A DNA stretch of 64,000 bases, from NCBI RefSeq assembly GCF_017876535.1, contig NZ_JAGIOF010000001.1:992001-1056000 (forward strand). Direction: 5' to 3'. This stretch comes from Paeniglutamicibacter kerguelensis (GTDB taxonomy: Bacteria > Actinomycetota > Actinomycetes > Actinomycetales > Micrococcaceae). A program made the translations under genes and the position numbers. The notes beneath the pieces are model-generated. The model saw only the letters and a list, made by a program, of their open reading frames with translations, did no database searches and was not told the DNA's origin. Within the stretch, counting starts at the first letter, position 1, and every line of letters starts with the position of its first letter. Positions 24,712-33,499 of this stretch are shown piece after piece.

Positions 24712-26178
24712 TTACCCGAGTGCCTCGCATTCGTCGTCGCGAGGGGAGAAGAGAACCGGATTTTTCTTCCCGTCAAAGGTCTTCACCGGCCGGCTGAAGT
24801 CCCAGGCCGGCCATCCAGGATCGCCCATGGTTGCAAAGCAGACCCAGGCCTCGTGCATGGAGCTGGCCAGGGAATGGGGTGCGGCATTGCCAACCAACCC
24901 AACGGAATCGGGCAATGTGACGTTGTCGAAGACAAAGGGAAGATCCACCGCATGGGCCGCGCCAAGTTCCTCGACAGGGCTCTTCCAAGCGAATTCATAG
25001 ACGTGGGTTTGTGCCCGGGCGTGGTAGCGGGCGTCGGCAACCTTGCTCATCGGCACCCGAAGCAGTTTGTCCGTCAGCAGGGCACCGAGGATCTCTCCCG
25101 GAGTGGCACCGGGGCGGTTCCGTTGGAACAGTTTCAGGGCGGAGCGTGGAATCCCGGCTTTCCGTCTGGCCATCGCCAGATAGAGTCCGTTGATCCGGGC
25201 GTCCAAACCCGTGGGGACCAGCCACAGCCGGGCCTCCTCGGTGGTGGTTCCGATCATGAGCGGCACGTTGCTGCCCTCCCCGTCAATCAGCGCGGCCAGC
25301 GGATCAATGGGAACCAACTCCGGGTCGATGGCCAAGGCGAATTGGGGCCCGCCGGACAGCGCGGTGACCCCGGAGAGGACCCTGGCTTGCGAAGCGAGAA
25401 GTTCGGCAGGGGTCTTCGCCATGAAATCCTCACGGGCATCCTGGATTCCAAGATCCTGGGCGATACGCTGGGAAATCCGCCGGGCCTTTGAGGCGGGCTG
25501 CGCACTCAACGGGGCGCTTTGGATAATCGCCCGCGCCATCAGGCTGTTGGCCCGGGGATGGGCCAGCAAGGCGGCAAGTGTATTGCCGCCAGCGGATTGC
25601 CCACATGCCGTGACCTGGGCGGGATCCCCGCCAAAGGCAGAGATATTGGCCTTGACCCACTCAAGGGCTGCAATTTGATCGGCAAGTCCAAGGTTCAACG
25701 GTGCATCCTCAAGCACCGAAAAGCCTTCGACGCCCAAGCGGTAATTCACCGAAACGAAAACAACAGCATCCCGCGCAAAAGCGCTCCCGTCGTACCCGGG
25801 GAGTGCGTTGGACCCGTGGCTCAAGGAACCGCCATGAAACCAGACCAGGACCGGCCGCAAGGTGTCACCGCGGCGCGGCGGGGCAAAGATGTTCACATTC
25901 AGGTAGTCGTCTCCTGAAATGATGACCGTGGGCAGGAGTCGTCCCAGGGGTCCTTCGTAGGCAACCTGCGGTGCCGTGGGCCCGGGGTCCGTGGCGGGAC
26001 GGGGCTCGGTCCAACGCTGTGGCAGGACCGGCAGCGCGAAGCGAAGTTCCCCGACCGGCGCCGCTGCGTAGGGGATGCCCATGAAGCGCTCGATCCCGCC
26101 GGCCAGGACTCCCTCGACCGGACCGGAGAGCGTTCGCCTGATCACCGGAACGACTTGCTGTTGATCGCTTACGCTCAT
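24712..26178 (-). CDS. Type-B carboxylesterase/lipase family protein
   Basis: A 488-residue alpha/beta-hydrolase. The oxyanion motif is in VLVWFHGGSLSHGSN, the nucleophile elbow in VTACGQSAGGNTLAALL (GxSxG), and the charge-relay His is likely the one in GAAHAVDLPFVFDN. The N-terminal GPVEGVLAGGIERFMGIPYA is the usual opening of para-nitrobenzyl-esterase-like enzymes. It hydrolyses carboxylic esters in the cytoplasm; the natural substrate is unknown. The ATG at 26178 follows GGGAGGG; upstream in-frame sequence to 26568 has no protein character. It stands alone between cls and a VanY-like gene. Confidence 0.88.
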   Translation of the reverse strand: MSVSDQQQVVPVIRRTLSGPVEGVLAGGIERFMGIPYAAAPVGELRFALPVLPQRWTEPRPATDPGPTAPQVAYEGPLGRLLPTVIISGDDYLNVNIFAPPRRGDTLRPVLVWFHGGSLSHGSNALPGYDGSAFARDAVVFVSVNYRLGVEGFSVLEDAPLNLGLADQIAALEWVKANISAFGGDPAQVTACGQSAGGNTLAALLAHPRANSLMARAIIQSAPLSAQPASKARRISQRIAQDLGIQDAREDFMAKTPAELLASQARVLSGVTALSGGPQFALAIDPELVPIDPLAALIDGEGSNVPLMIGTTTEEARLWLVPTGLDARINGLYLAMARRKAGIPRSALKLFQRNRPGATPGEILGALLTDKLLRVPMSKVADARYHARAQTHVYEFAWKSPVEELGAAHAVDLPFVFDNVTLPDSVGLVGNAAPHSLASSMHEAWVCFATMGDPGWPAWDFSRPVKTFDGKKNPVLFSPRDDECEALG

Positions 26179-26580
26179 GAGTTTTCCCTCCCACCTGTTT
26201 GTGTGGCCAGTCCCCAAGACCAGATTAGCGGTGCAAGGTGGACATTGGCAGGGGGCGTATGCGACCGAATCCTCCCGCTCCGGAGTGCGGGGTTTCACGG
26301 ACCGTGCCGGGGCTTTGCAGCGTTCTGGCCGGGAAAGCGAGACTGGCCGCACGGCTGCGGCGAATTCTATTGGCGCGTGAACGCACAGGTGGTCTGGCGA
26401 TTGGAGGGGATGACCGGCTCGCCCGCGGCCGGGAACGCGCATGAAGCTATCTGGCTGCGCTCGCCGAAGCACCGCTACCCGAACGTTTCGCGGCGATATC
26501 CCCGGATGCCCCGATCGGCTTCGAATCGTGTTTGTGGCATGCGGCAAGGACGAACCACTCACGTGCACGCCGGGGCAGGC
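26179..26580. other. Intergenic, no gene seen
   Basis: About 400 bases between the esterase start and the carboxypeptidase end. The esterase promoter should lie here. Reading frames across it are not protein-like and no RNA or repeat was noticed. Confidence 0.4.
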
Positions 26581-27168
26581 TTAGCGGTCGCCCATATAGG
26601 TCCAGTGCCACGGTTCGCCTTGGACCGTGTTCTTGAATCCAAAAGATCCGGCCCGCGTTTCCATCCACTGCAGCGCCTCGCTGGAGAGCTTCAGGTCGAC
26701 GCTCAGTCCCAAACCGTGCTCGCTTTCGCCCGCGGGTGCCGCGGTTCCTCCGTCCGAAAGCAAGCCCTGGCGCTTGACGAGCCGTTCTTGCTCGGCCAGG
26801 GTTCGGTATGCGGAATTGACCTGAAGCTCGTGCCCGTCCTTGTGCAAGGCCTTTTTCATTTGGATGAAATGCTCGGCCGCCGCGGGTACCAATTTGCGGC
26901 CGGGAGCTATTTCCTCCAGCTCGTTTGTGGGGATTTTCCCGTTGCCGTATTTCGCACCGAGCAGGCCGATATTCTCTGTGCCATGCCCGACCGCCGTGGC
27001 GGACGTTGGATTCGCAAATCCGGAGGCCACCAGCTCCTTCTGTGGCCACAACGCGTATGCGAAACCGATCAACGACGCAATGACTATCGTCAGCGAGGTC
27101 GCCACAATGCCAATTCGCAGGATTCGGGAGAAGAGCGAGCGTGGTGTTTGCGAAGGAAATCTCATCAT
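26581..27168 (-). CDS. VanY-type D-alanyl-D-alanine carboxypeptidase, membrane-anchored
   Basis: A 195-residue protein with an N-terminal membrane helix (ILRIGIVATSLTIVIASLIG) and an extracellular LAS-type peptidase domain. The zinc motif appears as SEHGLGLSVDLK (SxHxxGxxxD) and the second as EPWHWTY, with NSAYRTLAEQ upstream supplying the substrate-binding Arg. Such enzymes trim the terminal D-Ala from peptidoglycan stem peptides. The start at 27168 (ATG-ATG) was picked because it precedes the helix; a GTG at 27201 is the alternative. It is divergent from the two-component genes, which might control it. Confidence 0.85.
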   Translation of the reverse strand: MMRFPSQTPRSLFSRILRIGIVATSLTIVIASLIGFAYALWPQKELVASGFANPTSATAVGHGTENIGLLGAKYGNGKIPTNELEEIAPGRKLVPAAAEHFIQMKKALHKDGHELQVNSAYRTLAEQERLVKRQGLLSDGGTAAPAGESEHGLGLSVDLKLSSEALQWMETRAGSFGFKNTVQGEPWHWTYMGDR

Positions 27169-27394
27169 GTTCCAATTCTTCGCGTTTCCGGGTTCTGGCA
27201 CATCAGGCCACGGTAGCTACATGAAAAGGCGCATATGGTACCCAAGGCTGAGGCTCCCGGTACCGCAGGCCGATAACGCCGGCACGCAACTACGCATAAC
27301 GTTGGAGTATGCAGATCCCTGTTTTTTTCGTCGTCGGCGTGGTGCCGCTTCCGCAAACCTGTGCGTCGGCTCGATTGGATTCAGGCATTTGGGC

Positions 27395-28708
27395 GTGAAG
27401 AAGTCCCGGCCCGACAAGCCAACGCGTTCCTGGATCCGATGGCAGCCCGACGCAATAATTGCCGTTGTATTCATCTCCGTCGTGGTTTTCGGGCATGAGT
27501 ATCTTCTTGGATGGCCCGGTGTTTGGAGATGGTTCCAGCCCACCAACCCCGCCGACGCCGTCGTGTTCATCGGTATCGCCGCGCTCGCGGTGGCATGCGC
27601 CAGGGCCATGCCGGGCCTGGCGATTTCCTTGGTCTGGCTTTCGACATTGCTGCAAGTGAACAGCAGGTTCGATATCCTGCTCAGCCAGCTGGCCGCACTC
27701 TATGTGGTGGGCATGGCCGCACGTTGCGGCAGCCGAACCTGGGTTGCGCTTTCGGGATTGTCAATCCTCGTGGGCTCAGTGCTCGGCACGCTGTACATGA
27801 TTCGCATCGACTCATGGCTCGTGGGTCCGGTCATCCGTGCGGTGGAGTACAACCAATGGCCCAGCAACAACCAAGTGATCGCGGTGTTTGTCGCGACGGC
27901 GTCGATGATGACCCTGCCCTGGCTGCTTGGTTTGATGATCAGGCTCTTTGCCGGCAAACAATCGGCCGAGCTGTACACGGCCCAGGCACGTGAAGAGGCC
28001 GACAACGCGCTGGAACTTGCCCGGCTGCGCGCCGAGAACGCCGCGCTGGCACGCGACGTACATGACGTGGTGGGACACTCCCTGGCCGTGATCATCGCCC
28101 AGGCGGATGCAATCCGCTTTATCCCGGATTCGGATGTCGCAAAGATCCGTGAAACGACGGGAACCATAGCCGACGCGGCTCGCCGTTCCCTGGGGGAAGT
28201 GCGCCACGTGCTGTCGCAAACGGCCGAGGCGACGACGCCCGATCCGGGGAACGATCGCAGCATGGCCCTCAAAACGGCGCAGCTCGGTCTCCTGCCGCCG
28301 AGGACCTCGGACGTCTCGGCGATCCTGCACAACGTCAGGGCGACAGGATACGAAGTCACGGAGGAAACCCTAGGCGAGCCCGTGCCGTTGCCGGCTGGGC
28401 TGCTGCCGGTCATCAGGCGCATCGTCCAGGAGATGCTGGCCAACGCCCTGCATCACGGGACGGAAACCACGCCCATCTACGTGCGCCATTACTGGGGCAC
28501 CACAAGCTACACCCTCAGCGTGACAAACTATTTTGAGGTTTCCGCACCGAATCCGCGGAGCGGAACCGGCCTCGGAGGCATGCGTGAACGGCTTGCCTCC
28601 GTCGCCGGAACGCTCAGCATCGATACGGATGAAGGCGTCGAAGGTGCCCCGAGCATATTCACGATCGCCGCGACTTTCCCGCTAAACAATGAATGGACAG
28701 CCCGTTGA
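27395..28708 (+). CDS. Sensor histidine kinase (HisKA_3 type)
   Basis: A 437-residue kinase. The N-terminal half has about six membrane helices and no large outside domain. A coiled region (YTAQAREEADNALELARL) leads to the dimerisation motif ARDVHDVVGHSLAVIIAQAD, with the phosphorylated His at about 223. The ATPase N-box is IVQEMLANALHHG, and the G-box GTGLGGMRERLASV. The GTG at 27395 is the best start; upstream in-frame sequence overlaps the divergent gene and looks non-coding. The stop codon overlaps the regulator gene by 16 bases. The signal is unknown; a cell-envelope cue is possible given the divergent peptidoglycan carboxypeptidase. Confidence 0.88.
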   Translation: MKKSRPDKPTRSWIRWQPDAIIAVVFISVVVFGHEYLLGWPGVWRWFQPTNPADAVVFIGIAALAVACARAMPGLAISLVWLSTLLQVNSRFDILLSQLAALYVVGMAARCGSRTWVALSGLSILVGSVLGTLYMIRIDSWLVGPVIRAVEYNQWPSNNQVIAVFVATASMMTLPWLLGLMIRLFAGKQSAELYTAQAREEADNALELARLRAENAALARDVHDVVGHSLAVIIAQADAIRFIPDSDVAKIRETTGTIADAARRSLGEVRHVLSQTAEATTPDPGNDRSMALKTAQLGLLPPRTSDVSAILHNVRATGYEVTEETLGEPVPLPAGLLPVIRRIVQEMLANALHHGTETTPIYVRHYWGTTSYTLSVTNYFEVSAPNPRSGTGLGGMRERLASVAGTLSIDTDEGVEGAPSIFTIAATFPLNNEWTAR

Positions 28709-29370
28709 ACGACCAAGAGATCAGTGTGGTGTTGGTCGATGACCAGCAGCTTTTCCGTTCCGGGCTGGCGATCATCGTAGGTGCGCAAAAGGACATGGAA
28801 GTCGTGGGGCAGGCCGCAGACGGCACCGAAGCGCTGGAAGCCATTGCCGCGCACCAACCGGACGTGGTGCTCATGGACGTACAGATGTCGCCCATGGGCG
28901 GCGTCGAGGCAACGCGCAAGATCTTCTCGGACACCACCGGCCGATTCGGGAAGGTCCCGAAGGTCATCATGCTCACCACCTTCGACTGGGACCAGCATGC
29001 CGCCATGGCGGTCCGGCATGGAGCCAGCGGGTTCCTGCTGAAGGACAGCACCCCGGAATTCGTGTGCGAATCCATCCGGGCGGTGCATGCGGGGAATTCG
29101 GTGATTGCACCGCAGAATCTTGCCGCGCTGCTTGAAGCCGAACCGGTGCCCGTTCCCGAAGTTCCCGCGCTTTTCGACGACCTCACGGAGCGGGAAAAGG
29201 AAGTGTTCGCGGCTGTGGCGCTGGGGCTGGCGAACCAGGAAATCTCGGCAAAGCTGTTTCTGAGCGAATCGACGGTCAAAACCCACATCGGGGCGATCTT
29301 GCGCAAGCTCGACCTGCGCGACCGGGTCCAGATTGTCGTTTACTCATACGAAAGCGGGATCCGCCGCTAA
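28693..29370 (+). CDS. NarL/LuxR-family response regulator
   Basis: A 225-residue regulator. The receiver domain begins ISVVLVDDQQLFRSGLAIIV with acidic pocket DD, phospho-acceptor Asp62 in VVLMDVQMSPMGG and Lys in GFLLKDSTPE. The C-terminal LuxR helix-turn-helix is LTEREKEVFAAVALGLANQE followed by STVKTHIGAILRKL. It overlaps the kinase gene by 16 bases and is its cognate partner. Targets are not evident; the unit ends at the terminator at 29495-29540. Confidence 0.95.
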   Translation: MDSPLNDQEISVVLVDDQQLFRSGLAIIVGAQKDMEVVGQAADGTEALEAIAAHQPDVVLMDVQMSPMGGVEATRKIFSDTTGRFGKVPKVIMLTTFDWDQHAAMAVRHGASGFLLKDSTPEFVCESIRAVHAGNSVIAPQNLAALLEAEPVPVPEVPALFDDLTEREKEVFAAVALGLANQEISAKLFLSESTVKTHIGAILRKLDLRDRVQIVVYSYESGIRR

Positions 29371-29735
29371 CCGGAATCGGCCCGCCGCCTGGCCGATGTA
29401 TCGAGCATCACGTGGCGAGGATGCGGGCTATTGCAGGCATTGGCTGTAAAGTTCGAAGCAGCCAATACGCCTTTCTCAAGGTTTGTTGCGGCTAGGCCCC
29501 CACTGAGATTCGCCGTCGCTGTGGGGGCCGCTTTATTTAAGTTGTGCCGGCGGATCCGGCAGTTCAAGCAGCGACCAAGTCGCTTCCCGTGAGAGTTCCC
29601 GGGGGAACGTGCGCCGCGCGCACCGGCCATGCCCCAGCCTGTGACCTCCACCCCAATTGGGTGATGATTTCCCGGCCGAGATGCCTATACCTTCGCAATA
29701 GCGGGTGTGCCTATGCCCGGACGAAGGTAGTCACT
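29371..29735. other. Intergenic with terminator, no further gene
   Basis: Contains the terminator of the two-component operon and about 190 bases of sequence leading to the doubtful ORF at 29736. Nothing else seen. Confidence 0.45.
29495..29540 (+). terminator. Terminator after the two-component operon
   Basis: GGCCCCCAC (29495-29503) pairs with GTGGGGGCC (29521-29529), followed by the T-rich GCTTTATTTAA. Confidence 0.75.
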
Positions 29736-30542
29736 ATGGCCGAGATGCTTGATTCGATGAACAATGACGTCTCCCCTCAGCGAGACGCCATGCCCCTGGC
29801 TGGTCCGTGCCTCCTGCAATGCCTTGGCGTTGTGCGGCAGCGGTTCCGGCTGACAACGAACCCGCGAAATGCACTGGCCGGAACTCCTCTGGCATTCCCT
29901 TCGATTGGCTTTGGAACGAACACGGCCCATCCTGCTTCGATCCATCCGTCGGCGGCCGACCCGATGCCTCGTCCAGACACGATATCGCCCGGGAAGCAAC
30001 CGGTATTCGCGGGAGCCGATGCGAACCACGCGCGGGTGCAACCCGCCCCTCCTTTTGCCACAGACCCTGTCGCCCCCTTCGAAACGAACGGAACTGTCGT
30101 GACAACAGCGAAGTCCGTGGAGGGTACCCTCTTCCAATTCGCCGGATCGGTTGAAGATTCGCCGGTTTCCGGCGTGTTTGTTGCGACTGGTGAGAAGGCC
30201 GGGATCGTAGACGGTCTCGAGTCCGCGGAAGATGGCGCGCTCACCGGCGCGGGCCGCATTCCAGACACCACCACTGAGGACGGTCTCCCTGTCACCTCGC
30301 GGTCCAGCGGGCCCTTCGGGGCCGGTCTCGCAGCGGAGGCCGAATCGATCGCGCTCGCGACGAACGCTGGCTTCACGCCGCTTGCGCTGCCGGCAGGCTC
30401 TCCCCATTTCCCGCAGGACGAGGCTCTCTTCGCCGGCGGTTCCGTACCGTCCCGACTTTGCTCGAAGTCCGGAACCGTCCCACCCACGAGTGCGGCTCCG
30501 AGGACCGTTTGCCAATTCGCTGACCACTTCGCCACCAACTGA
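29736..30542 (+). CDS. Doubtful ORF, 268 residues, unrecognised
   Basis: An open frame starting MAEMLDSMNNDVSPQRDAM after GAAGGTAG, and ending 16 bases before the next gene. The product is rich in Ala, Thr, Pro, Gly and Ser, with stretches such as VEGTLFQFAGSVEDSPVSG and ALTGAGRIPDTTTEDGLPV. It has no clear signal peptide, membrane helix or known domain. A long open frame also exists on the opposite strand, so the true coding strand is uncertain. The ribosome site, position in front of a same-strand gene and acceptable codon use favour this one. Confidence 0.35.
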   Translation: MAEMLDSMNNDVSPQRDAMPLAGPCLLQCLGVVRQRFRLTTNPRNALAGTPLAFPSIGFGTNTAHPASIHPSAADPMPRPDTISPGKQPVFAGADANHARVQPAPPFATDPVAPFETNGTVVTTAKSVEGTLFQFAGSVEDSPVSGVFVATGEKAGIVDGLESAEDGALTGAGRIPDTTTEDGLPVTSRSSGPFGAGLAAEAESIALATNAGFTPLALPAGSPHFPQDEALFAGGSVPSRLCSKSGTVPPTSAAPRTVCQFADHFATN

Positions 30543-30558
30543 CAAGGGGAAACATCGT

Positions 30559-31938
30559 ATGCCTGGCGTATCGAACGAAGAGCTCGCGAAGCGCATCGCG
30601 GAGCTTGAGGAAGAGAACCGCATCCTCAAGAACAAGGGCGGTGTATCGCCTCCGGGGTCCCTGCAGGCGACCACCGAACCCACGCCCCGCAAACCGCGCA
30701 GCTGGCCGTGGACGTTGCTGGCGACCGTTCTGATCGTGATCGGGGCGCTCCTCGCCCCGACGGCGATTGCTGCCTCCTGGGCGAAGATCGAGCTCACCGC
30801 CACCGACCGCTTCGTCGCCGCATATGCCCCGCTGGCCGACAATCCTGCGGTTCAAGCGTTCGTGGCGGACGAAGCGTCCAAAGCCATCGACCAGCACATT
30901 GACGTCCACAAATTGACTTCGGATATTATCGACGGCGTCACGGCACTCGGCACCGGCCCGTTGGCGACGAAGGCGCTCGAGTCCATGAAAGGTCCGGCTG
31001 CAGCGGGCATCCAAAACCTCATGCACAGCACCGTCGCCAACTTCGTCTCCTCAGATGCCTTCGCCGTCGTCTGGAGGGAAGCCCTGCGGGTCTCCCACAG
31101 CCAATTTGCCGGCGCCATGCAGAACGACCCGAATGCTGCGTTGCAGGTCGGCGGGGACGGAAGCCTTGGCATTGAACTCTCGCCGGTGATCGCCGCAGTC
31201 AAGAAAGCGCTTGTGGCGCAGGGCATCGACATCGCCAACCAAGTTCCCGAAGTAAACAGGACGATCGTCGTTGCCCAGTCGGATGCGGTGCCACGGATCC
31301 AACTCGCCTACGGGTTGGCTGTCGCGGCCGGCACCTGGTTGCCGTGGGCGTCGCTGCTCTTCCTTGCGGCGGGCGTCCTTGTTGCCCGGCGCAAGGTGGT
31401 GGCATTGATCTGGGCGGCCATCGCGTTGGCGCTGGCGATGGCGATCACGGTGGCGGCTCTCGCGGCCGGAAACATCGTCTTCCTTGCATCCGTCAGCCCG
31501 TCGCTGCTCCCGGGTGACGTCGCCGGCCCGGTGTATGCAACTGTGGTGGAATTACTGCAGACAGTCAGTACGGCCATCCTTGTGCTCGCCGTCGCTGTCG
31601 CCGTTGTCGCTTGGTACGCCGGGCCGTTCCGCACGCCACGGCGCCTTCGTGGATTCTTCGGGCAGGGGATGAAGCAGGTCCGCGAAGCCGCACAACGCCA
31701 CGGAATAAGCACCGGACGCACGGGGGAGTGGCTCTATCGCCAACGGCTACTGCTCCGCCTCGTGATCGCCGTTGCAGGGGCACTGGTCATTCTCTTCGTG
31801 CGGCCGCTGACGGCAGGCGTGGTCATCTGGACGCTGGTGGCAGCCGTCATTGCTGTGGTGGTTCTTGAATTGCTCCAGCGTCCGGCCGGCGATGCGCTCC
31901 CGGCTGCGGATGCGGAAACACAGGTCCCGGTGGCGTAG
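30559..31938 (+). CDS. Coiled-coil multi-pass membrane protein, unknown function
   Basis: A 459-residue protein. The first 28 residues form a leucine-zipper-like coiled coil (SNEELAKRIAELEEENRILK), followed by a Pro-rich linker and a membrane helix (WTLLATVLIVIGALLAPTAI). An outside domain of about 190 residues (FVAAYAPLADNPAVQAFVAD and onward) precedes two or three further helices, a basic loop FRTPRRLRGFFGQGMKQVRE and two last helices. Similar proteins are widespread but uncharacterised in actinobacteria. The ATG follows AAGGGGA. It may have a role in envelope organisation, but nothing here proves it. Confidence 0.75.
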   Translation: MPGVSNEELAKRIAELEEENRILKNKGGVSPPGSLQATTEPTPRKPRSWPWTLLATVLIVIGALLAPTAIAASWAKIELTATDRFVAAYAPLADNPAVQAFVADEASKAIDQHIDVHKLTSDIIDGVTALGTGPLATKALESMKGPAAAGIQNLMHSTVANFVSSDAFAVVWREALRVSHSQFAGAMQNDPNAALQVGGDGSLGIELSPVIAAVKKALVAQGIDIANQVPEVNRTIVVAQSDAVPRIQLAYGLAVAAGTWLPWASLLFLAAGVLVARRKVVALIWAAIALALAMAITVAALAAGNIVFLASVSPSLLPGDVAGPVYATVVELLQTVSTAILVLAVAVAVVAWYAGPFRTPRRLRGFFGQGMKQVREAAQRHGISTGRTGEWLYRQRLLLRLVIAVAGALVILFVRPLTAGVVIWTLVAAVIAVVVLELLQRPAGDALPAADAETQVPVA

Positions 31939-32287
31939 CGGCAGGCAAACCCTGGACCGCCGGCGGCCGCTGCAAGATCCTTCGCCAAGTCTTAGAGGGC
32001 GCATTGTTTCCCGGGAGGGGGCCGTTGGCATCGGGCCGACCCGGACCGGAGGCATGTTTGCGGAGTGCGACGCGTCAATTGGCAGCTTCCCCGCCAGCGG
32101 TGCCGGATGCATTTTTCGTACCGCATAGGGCCTTTGGACCCTCTGCCGGCATCGACGACGGGCCTACATTTAAGGTATAGATCCAAGCGCTTCAAGCGTA
32201 ACCTTCGCGGCGACGGGTAATGACCGGCCGCCGGCGGTTCCCTGTGAGTTCAACGTCTGGATAGAGCAGTCGTCCCAAGGACATGCC
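31939..32287. other. Intergenic region upstream of the slipin gene
   Basis: About 350 bases without a gene. It carries the DosR-like dyad at 32127-32142, an AT-rich stretch around 32168-32180 (ACATTTAAGGTATAGAT) that could be a promoter -10 region, and AAGGA before the slipin ATG. Confidence 0.45.
32127..32142. promoter_or_regulatory. Possible DosR/DevR-like box
   Basis: AGGGCCTTTGGACCCT is an imperfect dyad close to the GGGACTTTAGTCCC core bound by DosR-type NarL regulators. It lies about 145 bases before the slipin start. The match was made by eye and is only suggestive. Confidence 0.3.
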
Positions 32288-33136
32288 ATGGTACTCACCA
32301 TCGTCATCTACGTGGTTGTCATTTTGCTGGCAATCCTGCTTGCCGTGCTTGCCATCCACGTGGTCAAGCAATATGAAAAGGGCGTGGTCTTCCGTCTGGG
32401 CCGCGTCATCGGCGCAAGGAAACCGGGTCTGGTGATCATCATCCCCGTGATCGACCGGCTGACGAAGGTCTCCCTGCGAATCATCACGCTGCCCATCCAG
32501 TCCCAGGGCATCATCACGCGGGACAACGTCAGCGTCGATGTCTCGGCAGTCGCGTACTTCCGTGTCGTTGATGCTGTGAAGTCGGTGGTTGCCATCGAAA
32601 ACGTCAACGCGGCCATCGACCAAATCGCCCAGACTACCTTGCGCAAGGTGGTTGGCCAGCACACCCTTGATGAAACGCTGGCCGAGACGGACGTCATCAA
32701 CTCGGGGATCCGCGAAGTCCTGGATGTGACGACGCTCGAATGGGGGGTCGAAGTGACCCTGGTCGAACTCAAGGACATCCAGCTTCCGGACAGCATGAAA
32801 CGTGCCATGGCCCGCCAAGCTGAGGCCGAACGTGAAAAGCGGGCAAAGATCATTGCCGCGGAGGGCGAGTCCCTGGCCGCCGCGGCGCTCGGCAAGGCCT
32901 CGGACACCATGATGGCCCACCCGTTGGCCCTTCAATTGCGGAATCTCCAGACGCTGGTGGAGCTGGGGGTGGACAAGAACTCCACGGTTGTCTTCCCCGC
33001 CCCGTTGATGAGCACCATCAGCGAATTGGGAACGTTCCTGGCCCGCGAAAACGATTCGGCAAGCCGTGCCGCGGGATCCGTGGCGGCGCTTGCCGTGAAG
33101 CCTGCCGAGGAGGAAGGGCGCCACCTGGCCGCATAG
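32288..33136 (+). CDS. Slipin / SPFH (Band 7) membrane protein
   Basis: A 282-residue stomatin-like protein. One N-terminal membrane hairpin or helix ([20 protein letters not shown]) is followed by the SPFH domain: [60 protein letters not shown] and [19 protein letters not shown] coiled region [19 protein letters not shown] and the C-terminal [16 protein letters not shown] complete the slipin pattern. Such proteins oligomerise on the inner membrane and organise membrane microdomains. There is no adjacent NfeD gene, which often accompanies one slipin subgroup. Confidence 0.9.
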   Translation: MVLTIVIYVVVILLAILLAVLAIHVVKQYEKGVVFRLGRVIGARKPGLVIIIPVIDRLTKVSLRIITLPIQSQGIITRDNVSVDVSAVAYFRVVDAVKSVVAIENVNAAIDQIAQTTLRKVVGQHTLDETLAETDVINSGIREVLDVTTLEWGVEVTLVELKDIQLPDSMKRAMARQAEAEREKRAKIIAAEGESLAAAALGKASDTMMAHPLALQLRNLQTLVELGVDKNSTVVFPAPLMSTISELGTFLARENDSASRAAGSVAALAVKPAEEEGRHLAA

Positions 33137-33174
33137 GGCGGGGTCCGGCCCCGGGCTGGATCCTGGCAAAACAA

Positions 33175-33219
33175 AAAACCCCTTGCTCCGCGCATGATTG
33201 CCGCGAAACAAGGGGTTTT
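33175..33219. terminator. Bidirectional terminator between slipin and tRNA-Arg
   Basis: AAAACCCCTTG (33175-33185) is a perfect inverted match of CAAGGGGTTTT (33209-33219), giving T-runs on both strands. It ends the slipin transcript and the oppositely transcribed tRNA. Confidence 0.85.
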
Positions 33220-33222
33220 CCT

Positions 33223-33298
33223 TGGTGCCCTCGAAAGGATTCGAACCTTCGACCTTCCGCTCCGGAGGCGGACGCTCTATCCCCTGAGCTACGAGGGC
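33223..33298 (-). tRNA. tRNA-Arg(CCG)
   Basis: The minus strand folds as a tRNA: acceptor arm GCCCTCG (33298-33292) with CGAGGGC (33233-33227), D arm GCTCAGGGGATAGAGC, anticodon stem TCCGC/GCGGA with loop CTCCGGA, T arm with TTCGAAT, discriminator A and an encoded CCA (33225-33223). The anticodon CCG reads CGG arginine codons. It is divergent from argS, 200 bases away, the gene for its own charging enzyme. Confidence 0.95.
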
Positions 33299-33499
33299 GT
33301 GCCGGACTTCGACAACCGATTTCTCGGAAAACGAATCATTTCCAGCTGGGAACGTAAAAGAGCTTAGCAGGTGTGAAGTGCCGAATCACAAATTGGCGGC
33401 CAGCGCGGCGGGGGAGCGGGTCAAATGCGGTGTTGATGTGTGCGACGTCGCGGCGTCACAACGTCGGTGGAGCCGTTGCGCCCCGGTTATCCTTGAGGG

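Noticed and set aside
23353..25491. 712-residue plus-strand frame opposite cls and the esterase gene
   Set aside because: It crosses the gap between two real minus-strand genes and has no domain signature.
26840..27394. N-terminal extension of the histidine kinase
   Set aside because: It runs antisense through the VanY-like gene and its promoter and lacks protein character.
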